In this document: one piece after another, positions 1 through 10,031 of the stretch
Numbering within the stretch: position 1 is the stretch's first letter
How the letters are laid out: each line of letters begins with the position of its first letter
Source of the DNA: an uncultured Chlorobiaceae bacterium
Lineage (GTDB): Bacteria > Bacteroidota > Chlorobiia > Chlorobiales > Chlorobiaceae
Reading direction: 5' to 3'
DNA: 64,000 nucleotides
Assembly (NCBI GenBank): GCA_903822595.1
Contig: CAIJPS010000103.1
Span: 1-64,000, forward strand
Program-made: the position numbers and the translations under genes
The notes under the pieces: generated by a model
Told to the model about the DNA's origin: nothing
The model's input: the letters and a program-made list of their open reading frames with translations, nothing else
Databases searched by the model: none

Positions 1-515
<515 letters not shown>

Positions 516-563
516 TTAATGATTGTTGTCAATGAAGAATGGTGTGAAAAAATATACAACCTG

Positions 564-1307
564 CTAATCAAATTTTTTCATCTTTTCCATAAGGTTTTTC
601 AGGTGCGCTTTTTCCTGCGCTCCAAGGGGTTTCTGGTTGTCGGCAACTTTCTGATATCCTGCAGGGACGCTGAATTGTGAGGGAGGAACTGTTTTTGTCA
701 AGATTTGCACAACTTCCATCGTGTATTTTCCGTTATCGTTATATTGCACAATCTTGACGGGGAATCCTTCAATTCCTTCACTGCTGAGTTTCCTGGAAAG
801 TTGTGTATTCGAGAGTCGGGGATTCTGTGACTGAAGGATTCTGAAGGTAGAAAAATCGCCAAGATCACGCGTTACCCAGAGCTCAAGTTTTTCGGTAGTG
901 CTGGTGAGCATAATGTGCTGGCAATTGTAGCCTTTTATGGTTTGTGTTCCGAGCTTTGCAAGAGTGTAGTTGCTGTCGAAATCGAGCAGCATTGCGTTTT
1001 CAGCCGCAGTTTTCAGGTTGGCGAGGCTGTAGTTTTTTGCCTGGTGATTGATGATGTAAGCCAGGTCTGGCTGGGATGCTTTTGTAATTACTGTAGTTTT
1101 GAGCTGGTCAGGTATTTTGTCCATCTGCATGATCATGTCCATGCGTTGTGCCGTTGCTCCAAATGAGTAGGTGACCTTGGCGGAACCATTTGGCATGGTG
1201 AGCGCCATCGCCATAATGCCGGTAAATTTTGAGGTGGCTGAAGCAGGTCTGCCTTGAGCGGTAAAGGTAAAAAGCAGAATGAGTAGCGCAAGAAGAACTT
1301 TTTTCAT
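564..1307 (-). CDS. Secreted DUF4412-type protein
   Basis: Encodes 247 residues. The first 25 form a clear signal peptide (MKKVLLALLILLFTFTAQG, then an ASA-type cleavage site), so the mature protein should be periplasmic or outer-membrane associated. The body has the pattern of DUF4412 proteins: repeated beta-strand-like stretches, a GYNCQHIMLTS segment and an ELWVTRDLGDF segment. The family has no established enzymatic role and no catalytic residues can be assigned. It lies 57 bp upstream of proS on the same strand and may be co-transcribed. The C-terminus is Lys-rich (MEKMKKFD). DUF4412 membership is from memory of the pattern; function is unknown. Confidence 0.75.
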   Translation of the reverse strand: MKKVLLALLILLFTFTAQGRPASATSKFTGIMAMALTMPNGSAKVTYSFGATAQRMDMIMQMDKIPDQLKTTVITKASQPDLAYIINHQAKNYSLANLKTAAENAMLLDFDSNYTLAKLGTQTIKGYNCQHIMLTSTTEKLELWVTRDLGDFSTFRILQSQNPRLSNTQLSRKLSSEGIEGFPVKIVQYNDNGKYTMEVVQILTKTVPPSQFSVPAGYQKVADNQKPLGAQEKAHLKNLMEKMKKFD

Positions 1308-1511
1308 CGTTTCGTTGCTTGTTTAATGGGGTGCAGGATCTTCTGTTGTGCAGGGTACCGATTTTCAATGTTTAAGATCAATGTACTCTTTAGAATGGTA
1401 CGTGAGAGGATTTTTTTTACAGTGTGGTCGGGATGGTGTACCGTAATGACATTTTGCTGTTCTCTTTTCGGGGAGGTTGGGCAGCGTGAATATTTGGCTT
1501 AACAGGGTGTG

Positions 1512-2402
1512 ATGGAAGAGGTGAAAGAATGGGAGGTTGTTGAACTGCTTAAAACAACAACTGATTACTTTGTGACAAAAAAAGTGGATGAGGCGCGTAT
1601 CAGTGCGGAGTTGCTGCTGGGTCATGTCCTCAGCAAGAGCCGTTTGGAGCTCTATCTGCACCATAACAGGTCGGTTTATAAGGATGAGCTTGACCGTTTC
1701 AGGGCACTCTGCCGTGAGCGGATTGAAGGGCGTCCGGTGCAGTACATTATTGGAGAGCAGTACTTTTATGGGTTGCGGTTTTTTGTTGATGAGCGGGTGC
1801 TTATTCCCCGTCCTGAAACCGAGCTGCTTGTTGAACATGCACTTGAATTACTTGGCATGAGTGGCAGAGGTGGTTCCCGGGATGCGAAGATTCTTGATAT
1901 TGGTACGGGAAGTGGTTGCATTGCCGTGACCATGGCGAAGCTCTGCCCTGAACTGAGGGTGAGCGCAGTTGATTGCTCTTTCGAAGCGCTTGAAGTAGCT
2001 CGTATAAATGCTGCAACGCATGGTGTGGAGTCGCGGGTAACCTTCATTCATGCCGATCTCTTTGATGAGCTTTTTGGCGAAAGGTTGCCAGTGCCCTCTT
2101 ATGACTTGATCGTTTCCAATCCGCCCTATATTCCGGCACTCGAATGGGAGACGCTTGAGCGCGAGGTAAAACAGTATGAACCGAAAATTGCTTTGACGAC
2201 GCTTAAAGGGCTGGAGTGTTACCGTGCGATTGTGACGCAGGTAACCAGGCTACTCGTTCCGGGAGGAAAACTTTGTTTTGAACTCCATGCTGATGGAACC
2301 GCAGCAGTGTCTGAACTCATGACAGTCAATGGTTTTTGCGGGATAACGGTATCAAAGGATTATTCTGGCCATGAGCGAATTATTTCGGGGACTTTTGGCT
2401 GA
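1512..2402 (+). CDS. prmC: Peptide chain release factor N5-glutamine methyltransferase
   Basis: Methylates the glutamine of the GGQ motif in release factors 1 and 2, using S-adenosylmethionine. About 296 residues, typical for PrmC/HemK. The N-terminal third is the helical substrate-binding domain with [16 protein letters not shown]; then [16 protein letters not shown] leads into the SAM-binding motif [16 protein letters not shown] and the catalytic NPPY motif ([13 protein letters not shown]). A GTG at 1509 could also start the protein, but the ATG at 1512 has an AGGG five bases upstream. The next gene is hrcA after about 80 bp. The assignment is firm. Confidence 0.95.
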   Translation: MEEVKEWEVVELLKTTTDYFVTKKVDEARISAELLLGHVLSKSRLELYLHHNRSVYKDELDRFRALCRERIEGRPVQYIIGEQYFYGLRFFVDERVLIPRPETELLVEHALELLGMSGRGGSRDAKILDIGTGSGCIAVTMAKLCPELRVSAVDCSFEALEVARINAATHGVESRVTFIHADLFDELFGERLPVPSYDLIVSNPPYIPALEWETLEREVKQYEPKIALTTLKGLECYRAIVTQVTRLLVPGGKLCFELHADGTAAVSELMTVNGFCGITVSKDYSGHERIISGTFG

Positions 2403-2485
2403 AAGAGGGTGCAGAAAAGATTAGTTTTTTTAAATTCATTTTTTTATTTCTCCCGATAAATTGCAATTACTATGTTTATACGGTG

Positions 2486-3538
2486 ATGGATTTTCGTGAT
2501 CTCAATCTGAGAGAGCGGCAGGTTCTTGGCATCATTATCCAGGCCTACGTTGTGACCGCTGCCCCGGTAGGCTCAAGGTATATAGCCAGAAATTACAATC
2601 TGGGCCTTTCTGATGCCACGATACGCAATGTCATGGCTGAACTTGAGAGTGAAGGTTATATCAGCCAGCCGCATACCTCTGCGGGTAGAATTCCGACGGA
2701 CAAGGGGTATCGCTATTATGTTGATCTCATCATGACCTTTCAGTCTCTTGATGAGCAGGAGAAAAAGCGAATTGAGGAAAATGTCGGTCAAATCAGTATC
2801 GATCGAAAGGGTACCTCCTCTGATGTGCTCCTCTCGGCGGTGAAAGTTCTCGGAACAATTTCAAGGCAGTTGAGCGTTGTGTTGTCACCGACGCTTTCAA
2901 ATGCGATTTTTGAGAAACTCGATATGGTGTTGCTGAGCTCGACGAGGATGATGGTGATTCTTTCCATCCAGTCGTTGTTTGTCAAAACCATTGTCATGGA
3001 GCTTGATCTTGAGGTTTCCCGCCAGACGGTTGACGGGGTGGTCGATATGCTCAATCAGCGGTTGTCGGGGCTGACACTTGCCGAAATTCGCCGATCAATT
3101 ACCCGGCGTCTTTCCGGCTGCAGTTGCGACAGTGCCCTGAAAAATCTTATTGTACGCTCTGCAGGTACTCTTTTTGACGAGTCGCCTATTTTTGAGCGTC
3201 TCTATATCTCCGGTACCGAATATATTGTTGATCAGCCTGAGTTCAAGCAGCCGGAAAAGGTTCGCGAGCTTATCACCATGATCGAGGACAAGTTCAGTAT
3301 GGCAAAGCTTGTTGAAAACAGTGGTCCCTCGCGCATGGATATTACCATCAGTATTGGCAAGGAGAACTGCGAACGGCAGGCAGAAGAGCTGACCATTGTC
3401 TCTGCGCCTTACTATGTTGGAAATATGGTTGGAAAACTCGGAATTCTCGGGCCGAAAAGAATGGATTATGAACACGCAGTCCGTGTTCTCAATTATATGG
3501 CCGACAGTCTTTCTGCAACGCTGTCGAGTGTTAACTAA
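2486..3538 (+). CDS. hrcA: Heat-inducible transcription repressor HrcA
   Basis: Represses heat-shock operons by binding the CIRCE inverted repeat. About 350 residues. It opens with a winged-helix DNA-binding domain ([58 protein letters not shown]), followed by the GAF-like HrcA core ending in [19 protein letters not shown], both diagnostic. Two starts are possible, GTG 2483 and ATG 2486; the ATG gives the usual [12 protein letters not shown] beginning. It heads an apparent operon hrcA-grpE-dnaJ (15 bp to grpE). No CIRCE-like TTAGCACTC repeat is visible in the 80 bp upstream, so autoregulation is not supported here. Confidence 0.96.
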   Translation: MDFRDLNLRERQVLGIIIQAYVVTAAPVGSRYIARNYNLGLSDATIRNVMAELESEGYISQPHTSAGRIPTDKGYRYYVDLIMTFQSLDEQEKKRIEENVGQISIDRKGTSSDVLLSAVKVLGTISRQLSVVLSPTLSNAIFEKLDMVLLSSTRMMVILSIQSLFVKTIVMELDLEVSRQTVDGVVDMLNQRLSGLTLAEIRRSITRRLSGCSCDSALKNLIVRSAGTLFDESPIFERLYISGTEYIVDQPEFKQPEKVRELITMIEDKFSMAKLVENSGPSRMDITISIGKENCERQAEELTIVSAPYYVGNMVGKLGILGPKRMDYEHAVRVLNYMADSLSATLSSVN

Positions 3539-3553
3539 AAAAAGTAACGAACA

Positions 3554-4177
3554 ATGACAAAGAAAGCAATGGATGAACAAGAGAGTCATAAAGAGTATCT
3601 TGGGGATGTGCCCGAAATTGGTGGTGTTCAGGACAATGCCATCTTCGAGGCAGAGTGGTCGCTGGGGCAGTCATCACAGGAGAGTGATGCTACTGTAGCC
3701 AGAATAGCTGAGCTTGAAAGTGAGCTGGAGAGGCAGAAAGAGCAGGTTGGCAAGTTTCGCGACGAGTTGTTGCGCAAGGCGGCAGATTTTGAGAATTTTC
3801 GCAAACAGAAGGAGCGCGAGGCAATGATGGCCTCTTCGAGGGCTCTCGAGAATATCATCAGGGAACTGCTTCCGGTTGTCGATGATGTCAAACGTCTTCT
3901 TGCCCATGCTCCACAGAGTCCTGAAATATCAAGTGAAGCGCGTCCTTATCTTGAGGGTGTTGAGATGGTGAAGAAAAATCTTGAAAAGTGGCTTGGTGAA
4001 AAAGGGGTTACCGCAATAGAATCAATAGGGACGAAGCTTGATGTGAACTTCCATGAAGCCATCTCCCAGATTGATCACCCCGATGCAGAGCCCGACATGA
4101 TTATCGAGGAGTACCAGACAGGCTACCTGTTGGGAGAGAAGGTGATCAGGCATGCAAAGGTTATTGTTGCCAGATAG
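3554..4177 (+). CDS. grpE: Nucleotide exchange factor GrpE
   Basis: Releases ADP from DnaK during the chaperone cycle. 207 residues: an acidic, low-complexity N-terminus, a long coiled coil ([20 protein letters not shown], then [18 protein letters not shown]) and the C-terminal beta domain with [24 protein letters not shown] and [17 protein letters not shown], the classical GrpE signature. It sits 15 bp after hrcA and 55 bp before dnaJ. dnaK is not in this window, so this is an hrcA-grpE-dnaJ run without dnaK. The start ATG is the first of the frame; a second Met six codons in (MDEQE) is an alternative. Confidence 0.96.
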   Translation: MTKKAMDEQESHKEYLGDVPEIGGVQDNAIFEAEWSLGQSSQESDATVARIAELESELERQKEQVGKFRDELLRKAADFENFRKQKEREAMMASSRALENIIRELLPVVDDVKRLLAHAPQSPEISSEARPYLEGVEMVKKNLEKWLGEKGVTAIESIGTKLDVNFHEAISQIDHPDAEPDMIIEEYQTGYLLGEKVIRHAKVIVAR

Positions 4178-4232
4178 AGGGGGGTACTTTTTTTATAATG
4201 AACGTCATACAAGTTAATTTGCAGGTCTTACT

Positions 4233-5414
4233 ATGAAGAGAGAATATTACGAAGTGCTTGGTGTGGGCCGGACGGCAACCAAGGACGAGATAAAAAAGGC
4301 ATACAGAAAGCTGGCCTTGCAGTTTCATCCCGACAAGAATCCTGACAACAAGGATGCTGAGGATCACTTCAAGGAGGTTAACGAAGCCTATGAAGTGCTG
4401 AGTAACGACGACAAACGACGCCGTTACGACCAGTTCGGTCATGCCGGTGTTGGCTCTTCTGCCGCATCGGGTGGCGGGCAGCCGGGCGGTGGAGCCGATT
4501 TAAACGATATTTTCAGCGCTTTCAACGACATGTTCAGCGGCAGGAACAGGGGAGGTGGTTCTCCCTTCGGTTTTGAAGACGCATTTGGTGGCGGTGGCAG
4601 AAGACGCGCTTCAGCGGGTATTGCTGGAACGGATCTGAAAATCCGTCTCAAGTTGACCCTTGAGGAGATTGCCAAGGGTGTTGAAAAAACATTGAAGATA
4701 AAAAAACAGGTTACCTGCAAGGAGTGTAACGGCAGTGGATCCAAATCGGGCGCAACAGAGAACTGTCAGACCTGCCACGGCAGTGGAGAGGTTCGACAGG
4801 TTTCAAAAACGATGTTTGGTCAGTTTGTCAATGTTGCCGCCTGTCCGACATGCGGAGGTGAAGGCCGGATTATCAAGGATCGTTGTACCGCATGTTATGG
4901 TGAAGGGATAAAGCTTGGTGATGTCACCGTAAAGGTTGCGGTTCCATCTGGAGTCGAGGACGGGAATTACCTCACCCTGCGCGGCCAGGGCAACTCCGGG
5001 CCGAGAGGAGGTGCCGCCGGTGACTTGATTGTTGTGATTGAAGAGATCCCGCACGAGCTCTTTTCACGCAATGGAGACGATGTGATCTATAACCTTGCCG
5101 TCAGTTTTCCCGACCTTGTGCTCGGTACAAAGGTTGATGTTCCGACGCTTGACGGAGCGGTCAAGCTGACCATTCCTCCCTCGACGCAGCCGGAGACCAT
5201 GCTTCGTATAGCGGGTCACGGGATCGGTCATCTGAGAGGATCGTCAAGGGGCGACCAGTATGTAAAAGTCAACGTTTTTGTTCCAAAAGATCTTTCACAT
5301 CAGGACAAGGAGCTTCTGAAAGAGATGAAAAAATCCTCAGGGATTTCACCCTCGGCCCACAACGACAAGAATGCCAAAGGCTTTTTTGAAAAAGCCCGAG
5401 ATATCTTCAGTTAA
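4233..5414 (+). CDS. dnaJ: Chaperone protein DnaJ
   Basis: Hsp40 co-chaperone that delivers substrates to DnaK and stimulates its ATPase. 393 residues with the full type I layout: J domain (residues 1-70, with FHPDKN carrying the HPD motif), a Gly/Phe-rich linker (about 75-130), four CxxCxGxG zinc-finger repeats ([32 protein letters not shown]; about 165-230) and the C-terminal substrate-binding beta domain. The third and fourth repeats are slightly degenerate but all eight cysteines are present. It is the last gene of the heat-shock run and is followed 18 bp later by a strong bidirectional terminator. Confidence 0.97.
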   Translation: MKREYYEVLGVGRTATKDEIKKAYRKLALQFHPDKNPDNKDAEDHFKEVNEAYEVLSNDDKRRRYDQFGHAGVGSSAASGGGQPGGGADLNDIFSAFNDMFSGRNRGGGSPFGFEDAFGGGGRRRASAGIAGTDLKIRLKLTLEEIAKGVEKTLKIKKQVTCKECNGSGSKSGATENCQTCHGSGEVRQVSKTMFGQFVNVAACPTCGGEGRIIKDRCTACYGEGIKLGDVTVKVAVPSGVEDGNYLTLRGQGNSGPRGGAAGDLIVVIEEIPHELFSRNGDDVIYNLAVSFPDLVLGTKVDVPTLDGAVKLTIPPSTQPETMLRIAGHGIGHLRGSSRGDQYVKVNVFVPKDLSHQDKELLKEMKKSSGISPSAHNDKNAKGFFEKARDIFS

Positions 5415-5432
5415 GAGATACTGCCACTGACG

Positions 5433-5483
5433 CACTACAACAAAAAAAGGCCGGATTGTTACCGGCCTTTTTTTGTTGTAGTG
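5433..5483. terminator. Bidirectional terminator between dnaJ and malic enzyme
   Basis: A perfect 22-bp inverted repeat (5433-5454 and 5462-5483) with a 7-base loop. Each arm contains GGCCGG or CCGGCC next to a run of seven A or T, so either strand gives a GC stem followed by a U tract. It lies between the convergent dnaJ (+) and malic enzyme (-) genes and can terminate both. Confidence 0.9.
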
Positions 5484-5498
5484 GAATTGACACTTTTG

Positions 5499-6701
5499 TC
5501 AGTTCAGCAGTGCATGTACCAGCTCTTCCAGCTCAGGCTCATTTTCAGCGTAACTTCTTGCTGCCTCGGTATTTGAGATAACGTCAACGATATTGCGCAC
5601 AACATCCTTGTTGAAGGCAGTCGGCATCAAGTGATCGCGAGTTGGCACAATGGAGTGGGCGATTGAGGTCGCAACAGCCATTTTGATTTCCGGGGTCACT
5701 TTTTTGATGCCACTTGTAAAGAGGCCTCTGAAAAGACCAGGGAAAACAAGGGCATTATTCACCTGGTTTGGCAGATCTGAACGACCCGTTCCAACAACGC
5801 TCGCACCAGCCTTATAGGCAAGGTCAGGCATGATTTCCGGTTCCGGATTGGCCATGGCAAAGATAAACGGTGCGCAGTTCATTCCCTCAACCATGGCAGG
5901 AGTGACGATGTTGCCGACAGAGACGCCTACAAAGACATCAGTACCGACCATGCTGCTCTGCAGATCGCCACTATGTTTCGCCTTGTTGCTGATTGCAGCG
6001 ATTCCCTGCTTGATTGAATTCATGCCCGGACGGCCCTCGTAGATTGCACCCTGTGTATCAACCAGCACAACATCCTTCACCTTTGCATGAATGAGGAGCC
6101 TTGCGATGGCAATACCGGCAGCACCGGCACCATTGATGATAACAGAGAGATCTTCGATCTCTCGTCCCGTTACACGGCATGCATTGATGATGGCAGCGAT
6201 GGTAACAATGGCGGTACCGTCCTGGTCGTCATGAAAAACCGGAATTGAAAGCTCTTCTTCGAGACGCGTAAAAATTTCAAAACATCTTGGTGCTGAAATA
6301 TCTTCAAGATTGATGCCGGCAAAACTCGGCTCAATCATCTTGCAGAATTTTATGATCTCTTCTACATCGGTTGAGTTGATGCAGAGCGGAATGGCATCGA
6401 TATCAGCAAATTCCTTGAAAATAATAGCTTTTCCCTCCATGACCGGCATGGCAGCCTCAGGGCCAAGGTCACCGAGACCGAGTATGGCTGTGCCATCAGT
6501 TACAATCGCAACCTGATTGGCCCGGTTGGTCAGGGTATAGGATTTCTGTTTGTCGAGCCCGATCTCTGTGCAAACGGCTGCTACCCCCGGGGTATATGCC
6601 AAGGATAGATCGTCTTTGGTTTTAATGCTGACCTTCGAGCGAATTTCGATCTTGCCGCGTGAACGGAGATGTAACTCTATTGATTTTTGTGAATAGTCCA
6701 T
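5499..6701 (-). CDS. Malic enzyme (malate dehydrogenase, oxaloacetate-decarboxylating)
   Basis: Interconverts malate and pyruvate plus CO2 with NAD(P). 400 residues, the length of the short prokaryotic malic enzymes without the C-terminal phosphotransacetylase-like domain. Visible features: the N-terminal SLAYTPGVAAVC stretch, VTDGTAILGLGDLGPEAAMPVMEGKA-type core (positions about 68-90), metal-binding VFHDDQDGTAIVT, the Rossmann motif INGAGAAGIAI and the late FAMANPEPEI and GTGRSDLPNQVNN motifs. The nucleotide preference cannot be read with confidence. It is convergent with dnaJ, with no upstream partner on its strand for 400 bp. In a reductive-TCA organism it would balance the C4 and pyruvate pools; that is inference. 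Confidence 0.93.
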   Translation of the reverse strand: MDYSQKSIELHLRSRGKIEIRSKVSIKTKDDLSLAYTPGVAAVCTEIGLDKQKSYTLTNRANQVAIVTDGTAILGLGDLGPEAAMPVMEGKAIIFKEFADIDAIPLCINSTDVEEIIKFCKMIEPSFAGINLEDISAPRCFEIFTRLEEELSIPVFHDDQDGTAIVTIAAIINACRVTGREIEDLSVIINGAGAAGIAIARLLIHAKVKDVVLVDTQGAIYEGRPGMNSIKQGIAAISNKAKHSGDLQSSMVGTDVFVGVSVGNIVTPAMVEGMNCAPFIFAMANPEPEIMPDLAYKAGASVVGTGRSDLPNQVNNALVFPGLFRGLFTSGIKKVTPEIKMAVATSIAHSIVPTRDHLMPTAFNKDVVRNIVDVISNTEAARSYAENEPELEELVHALLN

Positions 6702-7013
6702 GTTCCTAACAATGACTCCCTGGTCATGATTTGTAGAGTGATATAAAATGAGCTTGCCTTACTAGGTGGTGTGCCGGTGAACGCGGGAAAACGTATTGAA
6801 GTATTCCTGAGAAATGTGAACAGGCGGACAAGGTTATTGTAAAACGATCTAATATAGTCTTTTTTTTACAGTTAAACCGGTGCTATTTATACTTTCAGCG
6901 ATTTTGATTCGCGCTTCTGCTTCACCTGTTGCCCTGAGAACAAGCGAATTGTCCGTCGAGAGAAATGACTGTTGAAGAATGAATGTCTTGCTTTATTGGC
7001 CGCAATCGCTTTC

Positions 7014-7079
7014 GCCGAACGTTTAAATGCACCGGCCTGCGCGGCTTTTCGGCAGGTACGGTGGAGTGAGTGGTTAGGC
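7014..7079 (-). repeat. attC-like (59-base element) recombination site
   Basis: On the minus strand a 66-bp segment starts with the core GCCTAAC and ends with GTTCGGC, the two pairing in 6 of 7 positions as attC R'' and R' boxes do. Inside, CACCG pairs with CGGTG (L''/L' position) and CCTGC with GCAGG, giving the stepped imperfect hairpin expected of a folded single-stranded attC. The CTCACTCCACCG and TTTAAACGTT stretches resemble Pseudomonas-type attC sites, recalled from the literature. It lies 41 bp downstream of the gene at 7120-7818, in the same orientation, which is how an integron cassette is built. Translating it gives the PNHSLHRT peptide often miscalled as protein. Confidence 0.6.
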
Positions 7080-7119
7080 TGGGCTGACACAGTTGACGGA
7101 CTGAGTGTTTGAAGAAGTG

Positions 7120-7818
7120 TCATTTTTTGCCTGGGGTGTCTGAATCACTAGTTGGCTGCCCTTGTTTCGCACCGGATGTCGCCTTGCCAAGAACATATCC
7201 CGCAATAGCCGCTATTATTGGAGAGATGTCTTTCCCATCGAGAATCTTCAGGATGCCCAAAATTAAAACAGTGAATATGATGACGATGACGGTGCTGTAT
7301 TCCAGAAGAAAAGACCATCCTCCACCCAATAGAGAGATATCTATGGAGCTAGGTACCTTCTTTTCTGCGCGCTTTGCTGCTTCGGTTTCAACTTGTTGCC
7401 GCAATGTCTCGTATCTAACTCTTTCCTCTGATTCCCATTTCTGCTCCGCTGCACGCTGTATCTTCTGCTCTTCCTTCCTTTTGAGCCGCTCCTCTTTCTC
7501 CTCGGGCGTTTCGTTGCTCGGGATCCAATCCGACTCAAGACTCCCTGCATACTTTTCACTCTCCCATAGCCGTTGAGTAGAGCCATAGCCATCTGGTGGA
7601 GGATTCCTGGGATCTATCGGACCTTCCACCGCCCTATCGTGCAATTCACGAAGTAAAACCTTCAATTCTTGTTGCTTCGCGCCCTCTATCAGGGAGTCGC
7701 GAAGATAGGCTGACGTTTGGAGCCGGCGACCGAAGAAAAAAACCATCCAGATGCACGCAAGGCATGTTGCAAGGACGATGACGACTAAAACGCTAGAATC
7801 GACAAATAATGTGTTCAT
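7120..7818 (-). CDS. Orphan membrane protein with central coiled coil (cassette-like gene)
   Basis: 232 residues, not recognised. Residues 8-30 form a membrane segment (VLVVIVLATCLACIWMVFFF); a charged region follows, with a Pro-rich stretch and a strongly helical, Glu/Lys/Arg-rich part (about 105-155: PEEKEERLKRKEEQ and following) likely to be a coiled coil. A second membrane segment (about 170-192, VIVIIFTVLILGILKIL) and a third short hydrophobic Gly/Ala stretch (ISPIIAAIAGYVLG) come next, then a polar tail. It is followed after 41 bp by the attC-like site, and upstream is a GC-rich island rather than an operon partner. This suggests an integron gene cassette. A lone gene with no known domain; function not proposed. 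Confidence 0.65.
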   Translation of the reverse strand: MNTLFVDSSVLVVIVLATCLACIWMVFFFGRRLQTSAYLRDSLIEGAKQQELKVLLRELHDRAVEGPIDPRNPPPDGYGSTQRLWESEKYAGSLESDWIPSNETPEEKEERLKRKEEQKIQRAAEQKWESEERVRYETLRQQVETEAAKRAEKKVPSSIDISLLGGGWSFLLEYSTVIVIIFTVLILGILKILDGKDISPIIAAIAGYVLGKATSGAKQGQPTSDSDTPGKK

Positions 7819-7920
7819 CGCAGTTCTCCGTTTTTACACAATAGAATCAGGTGTTAATCAAGATTACGTATTAAAACAAAAAATAATACAGTTTTCTGAC
7901 AATATCTCAGAAAATGCTGA

Positions 7921-8220
7921 GTTCAGCCGCAGCTCAACCAGCCTTACGCCCGCATCCTGCCACGCTTCGCAACAGCGCTTTGCCGCCTCTCGCAGCCGCA
8001 TACCCCGCAGCTTGCGCTCTTGCTCCGCCACAAGCAAAGGCGCTCACATGAGCCGCTGCGCCCCCGTTGCGCCTTGCTGCTGCCTGCTCAGTGCCAGCGT
8101 AACAGTACATCAGCACATGTCTTTTTCTGCGCGCTTCGCTTGCTCGCGTACCCGCGCTCAGTGGCTGGACATGGCAGCAGATCGCCGCCACCGGGCAAGC
8201 AGTGCACCGGCCGGTAACAA
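7921..8220. other. GC-rich non-coding island
   Basis: About 300 bp that is visibly richer in G and C than its surroundings and contains many GCNGC-type words and near-palindromes (for example GCTCACATGAGC). Short open frames cross it in both directions, but their products are Ala/Arg/Gly-rich, have no known domain and lack a convincing start. It lies between the flavodoxin terminator and the cassette-like gene. It may be a dispersed repeat, a structured RNA or foreign DNA; I cannot decide. Confidence 0.4.
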
Positions 8221-8233
8221 TATATGTGAGGCA

Positions 8234-8273
8234 ACGAAAAAAGGTAAGCGGCCCGAAGCAGCCGGGTCCGCTT
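8234..8273 (-). terminator. Terminator of the flavodoxin gene
   Basis: On the minus strand a stem AAGCGGaCCCG / CGGGCCGCTT (8246-8273, one bulge) is followed by a U-rich tract (ACCTTTTTTCG). It lies 38 bp after the flavodoxin stop codon. Confidence 0.65.
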
Positions 8274-8310
8274 GAATGAGGGGTTCAGTGATGGTTATCG
8301 CACCGAAACG

Positions 8311-8757
8311 TTACAATGACCGGTACGCTTTGTTCAGCCCGTCAACATAGTTGGCGATGACGCTTTGGTCAGAGAGTTGATCGGGGGCAAAAATCTTTTC
8401 GGCAATAATGGTGCTGCCGATGAGGTTGAGTTTCAGTTGTGGCAGGTAGAGCAAGTTTGCCATTAGTTCAGGGCTGCCGCAGGTGAGAAACAGTGCGATT
8501 TTTTTGCCCTGAAGGCAGCTTTTAAGGTTGCTTTGCAGCAGTGCTCCAAGAAGTTCTGATGCGACAAGCAGATAGTAAATTGGGGCACCCAGGATTACAA
8601 CATCAAACTCCTTGACGAAGCTGTAATCTCCTGTTGCTTTACATTTTGCCTTTTCAACGTAGGCGCCTGTTTCGGCAAGTTTCAGGCCAATTGAATCAAT
8701 GAGCTTTTCGGTCGATCCACCTGAAGTTTTGCTGTCGAACAGGATGATAGCTTTCAT
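8311..8757 (-). CDS. Flavodoxin family protein
   Basis: Small FMN-dependent electron carrier or NAD(P)H-type reductase of the flavodoxin fold, 148 residues. The start at 8757 gives MKAIILFDSKTSGGSTEKL, where SKTSGGSTEKL is a variant of the T/SxTGxT phosphate-binding loop. The alternating strands VVILGAPIYYLLVASE and KKIALFLTCGSPE match flavin-contact loops. The open frame runs back to 8967, but that would cross the gap terminator and the end of gap, so a downstream start is required; ATG 8781 is the alternative. No strong Shine-Dalgarno site precedes either. Its redox partner is not evident from neighbours. Confidence 0.8.
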   Translation of the reverse strand: MKAIILFDSKTSGGSTEKLIDSIGLKLAETGAYVEKAKCKATGDYSFVKEFDVVILGAPIYYLLVASELLGALLQSNLKSCLQGKKIALFLTCGSPELMANLLYLPQLKLNLIGSTIIAEKIFAPDQLSDQSVIANYVDGLNKAYRSL

Positions 8758-8850
8758 GGGTGCAGTGGCAGTGTGTGTCATAAGAAAAAAGGATAGTTGT
8801 GTTGAACACAGAACTGGAATTATCAGGGAGATAAAGAAAGAGCAAAGTAC

Positions 8851-8886
8851 AAAAAAAAAGCGCCCGGTTAAGAGCGCCTTTTTTAA
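8851..8886 (-). terminator. Terminator of gap
   Basis: On the minus strand, AAGGCGC pairs with GCGCTTT around a ten-base loop (one G-U pair) and is followed by a run of T. It lies 26 bp past the gap stop codon and upstream of the flavodoxin start. Confidence 0.75.
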
Positions 8887-8911
8887 AATCACCTCTGCAG
8901 AAGAGCGGTGT

Positions 8912-10003
<1,092 letters not shown>

Positions 10004-10031
10004 TTAAGATATCATTTGAAATTGGAATTCT

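Noticed and set aside
2403-2485. CIRCE element upstream of hrcA
   Set aside because: Looked for TTAGCACTC and its inverted partner; nothing close was found.
6887-7123. 78-codon frame with PNHSLHRT peptide
   Set aside because: It is the translation of the attC-like site and flanks; this peptide is a known signature of such sites rather than a protein.
7934-8191. 85-codon frame in the GC-rich island
   Set aside because: Ala/Arg/Gly-rich with no domain and no good start; a product of the base composition.
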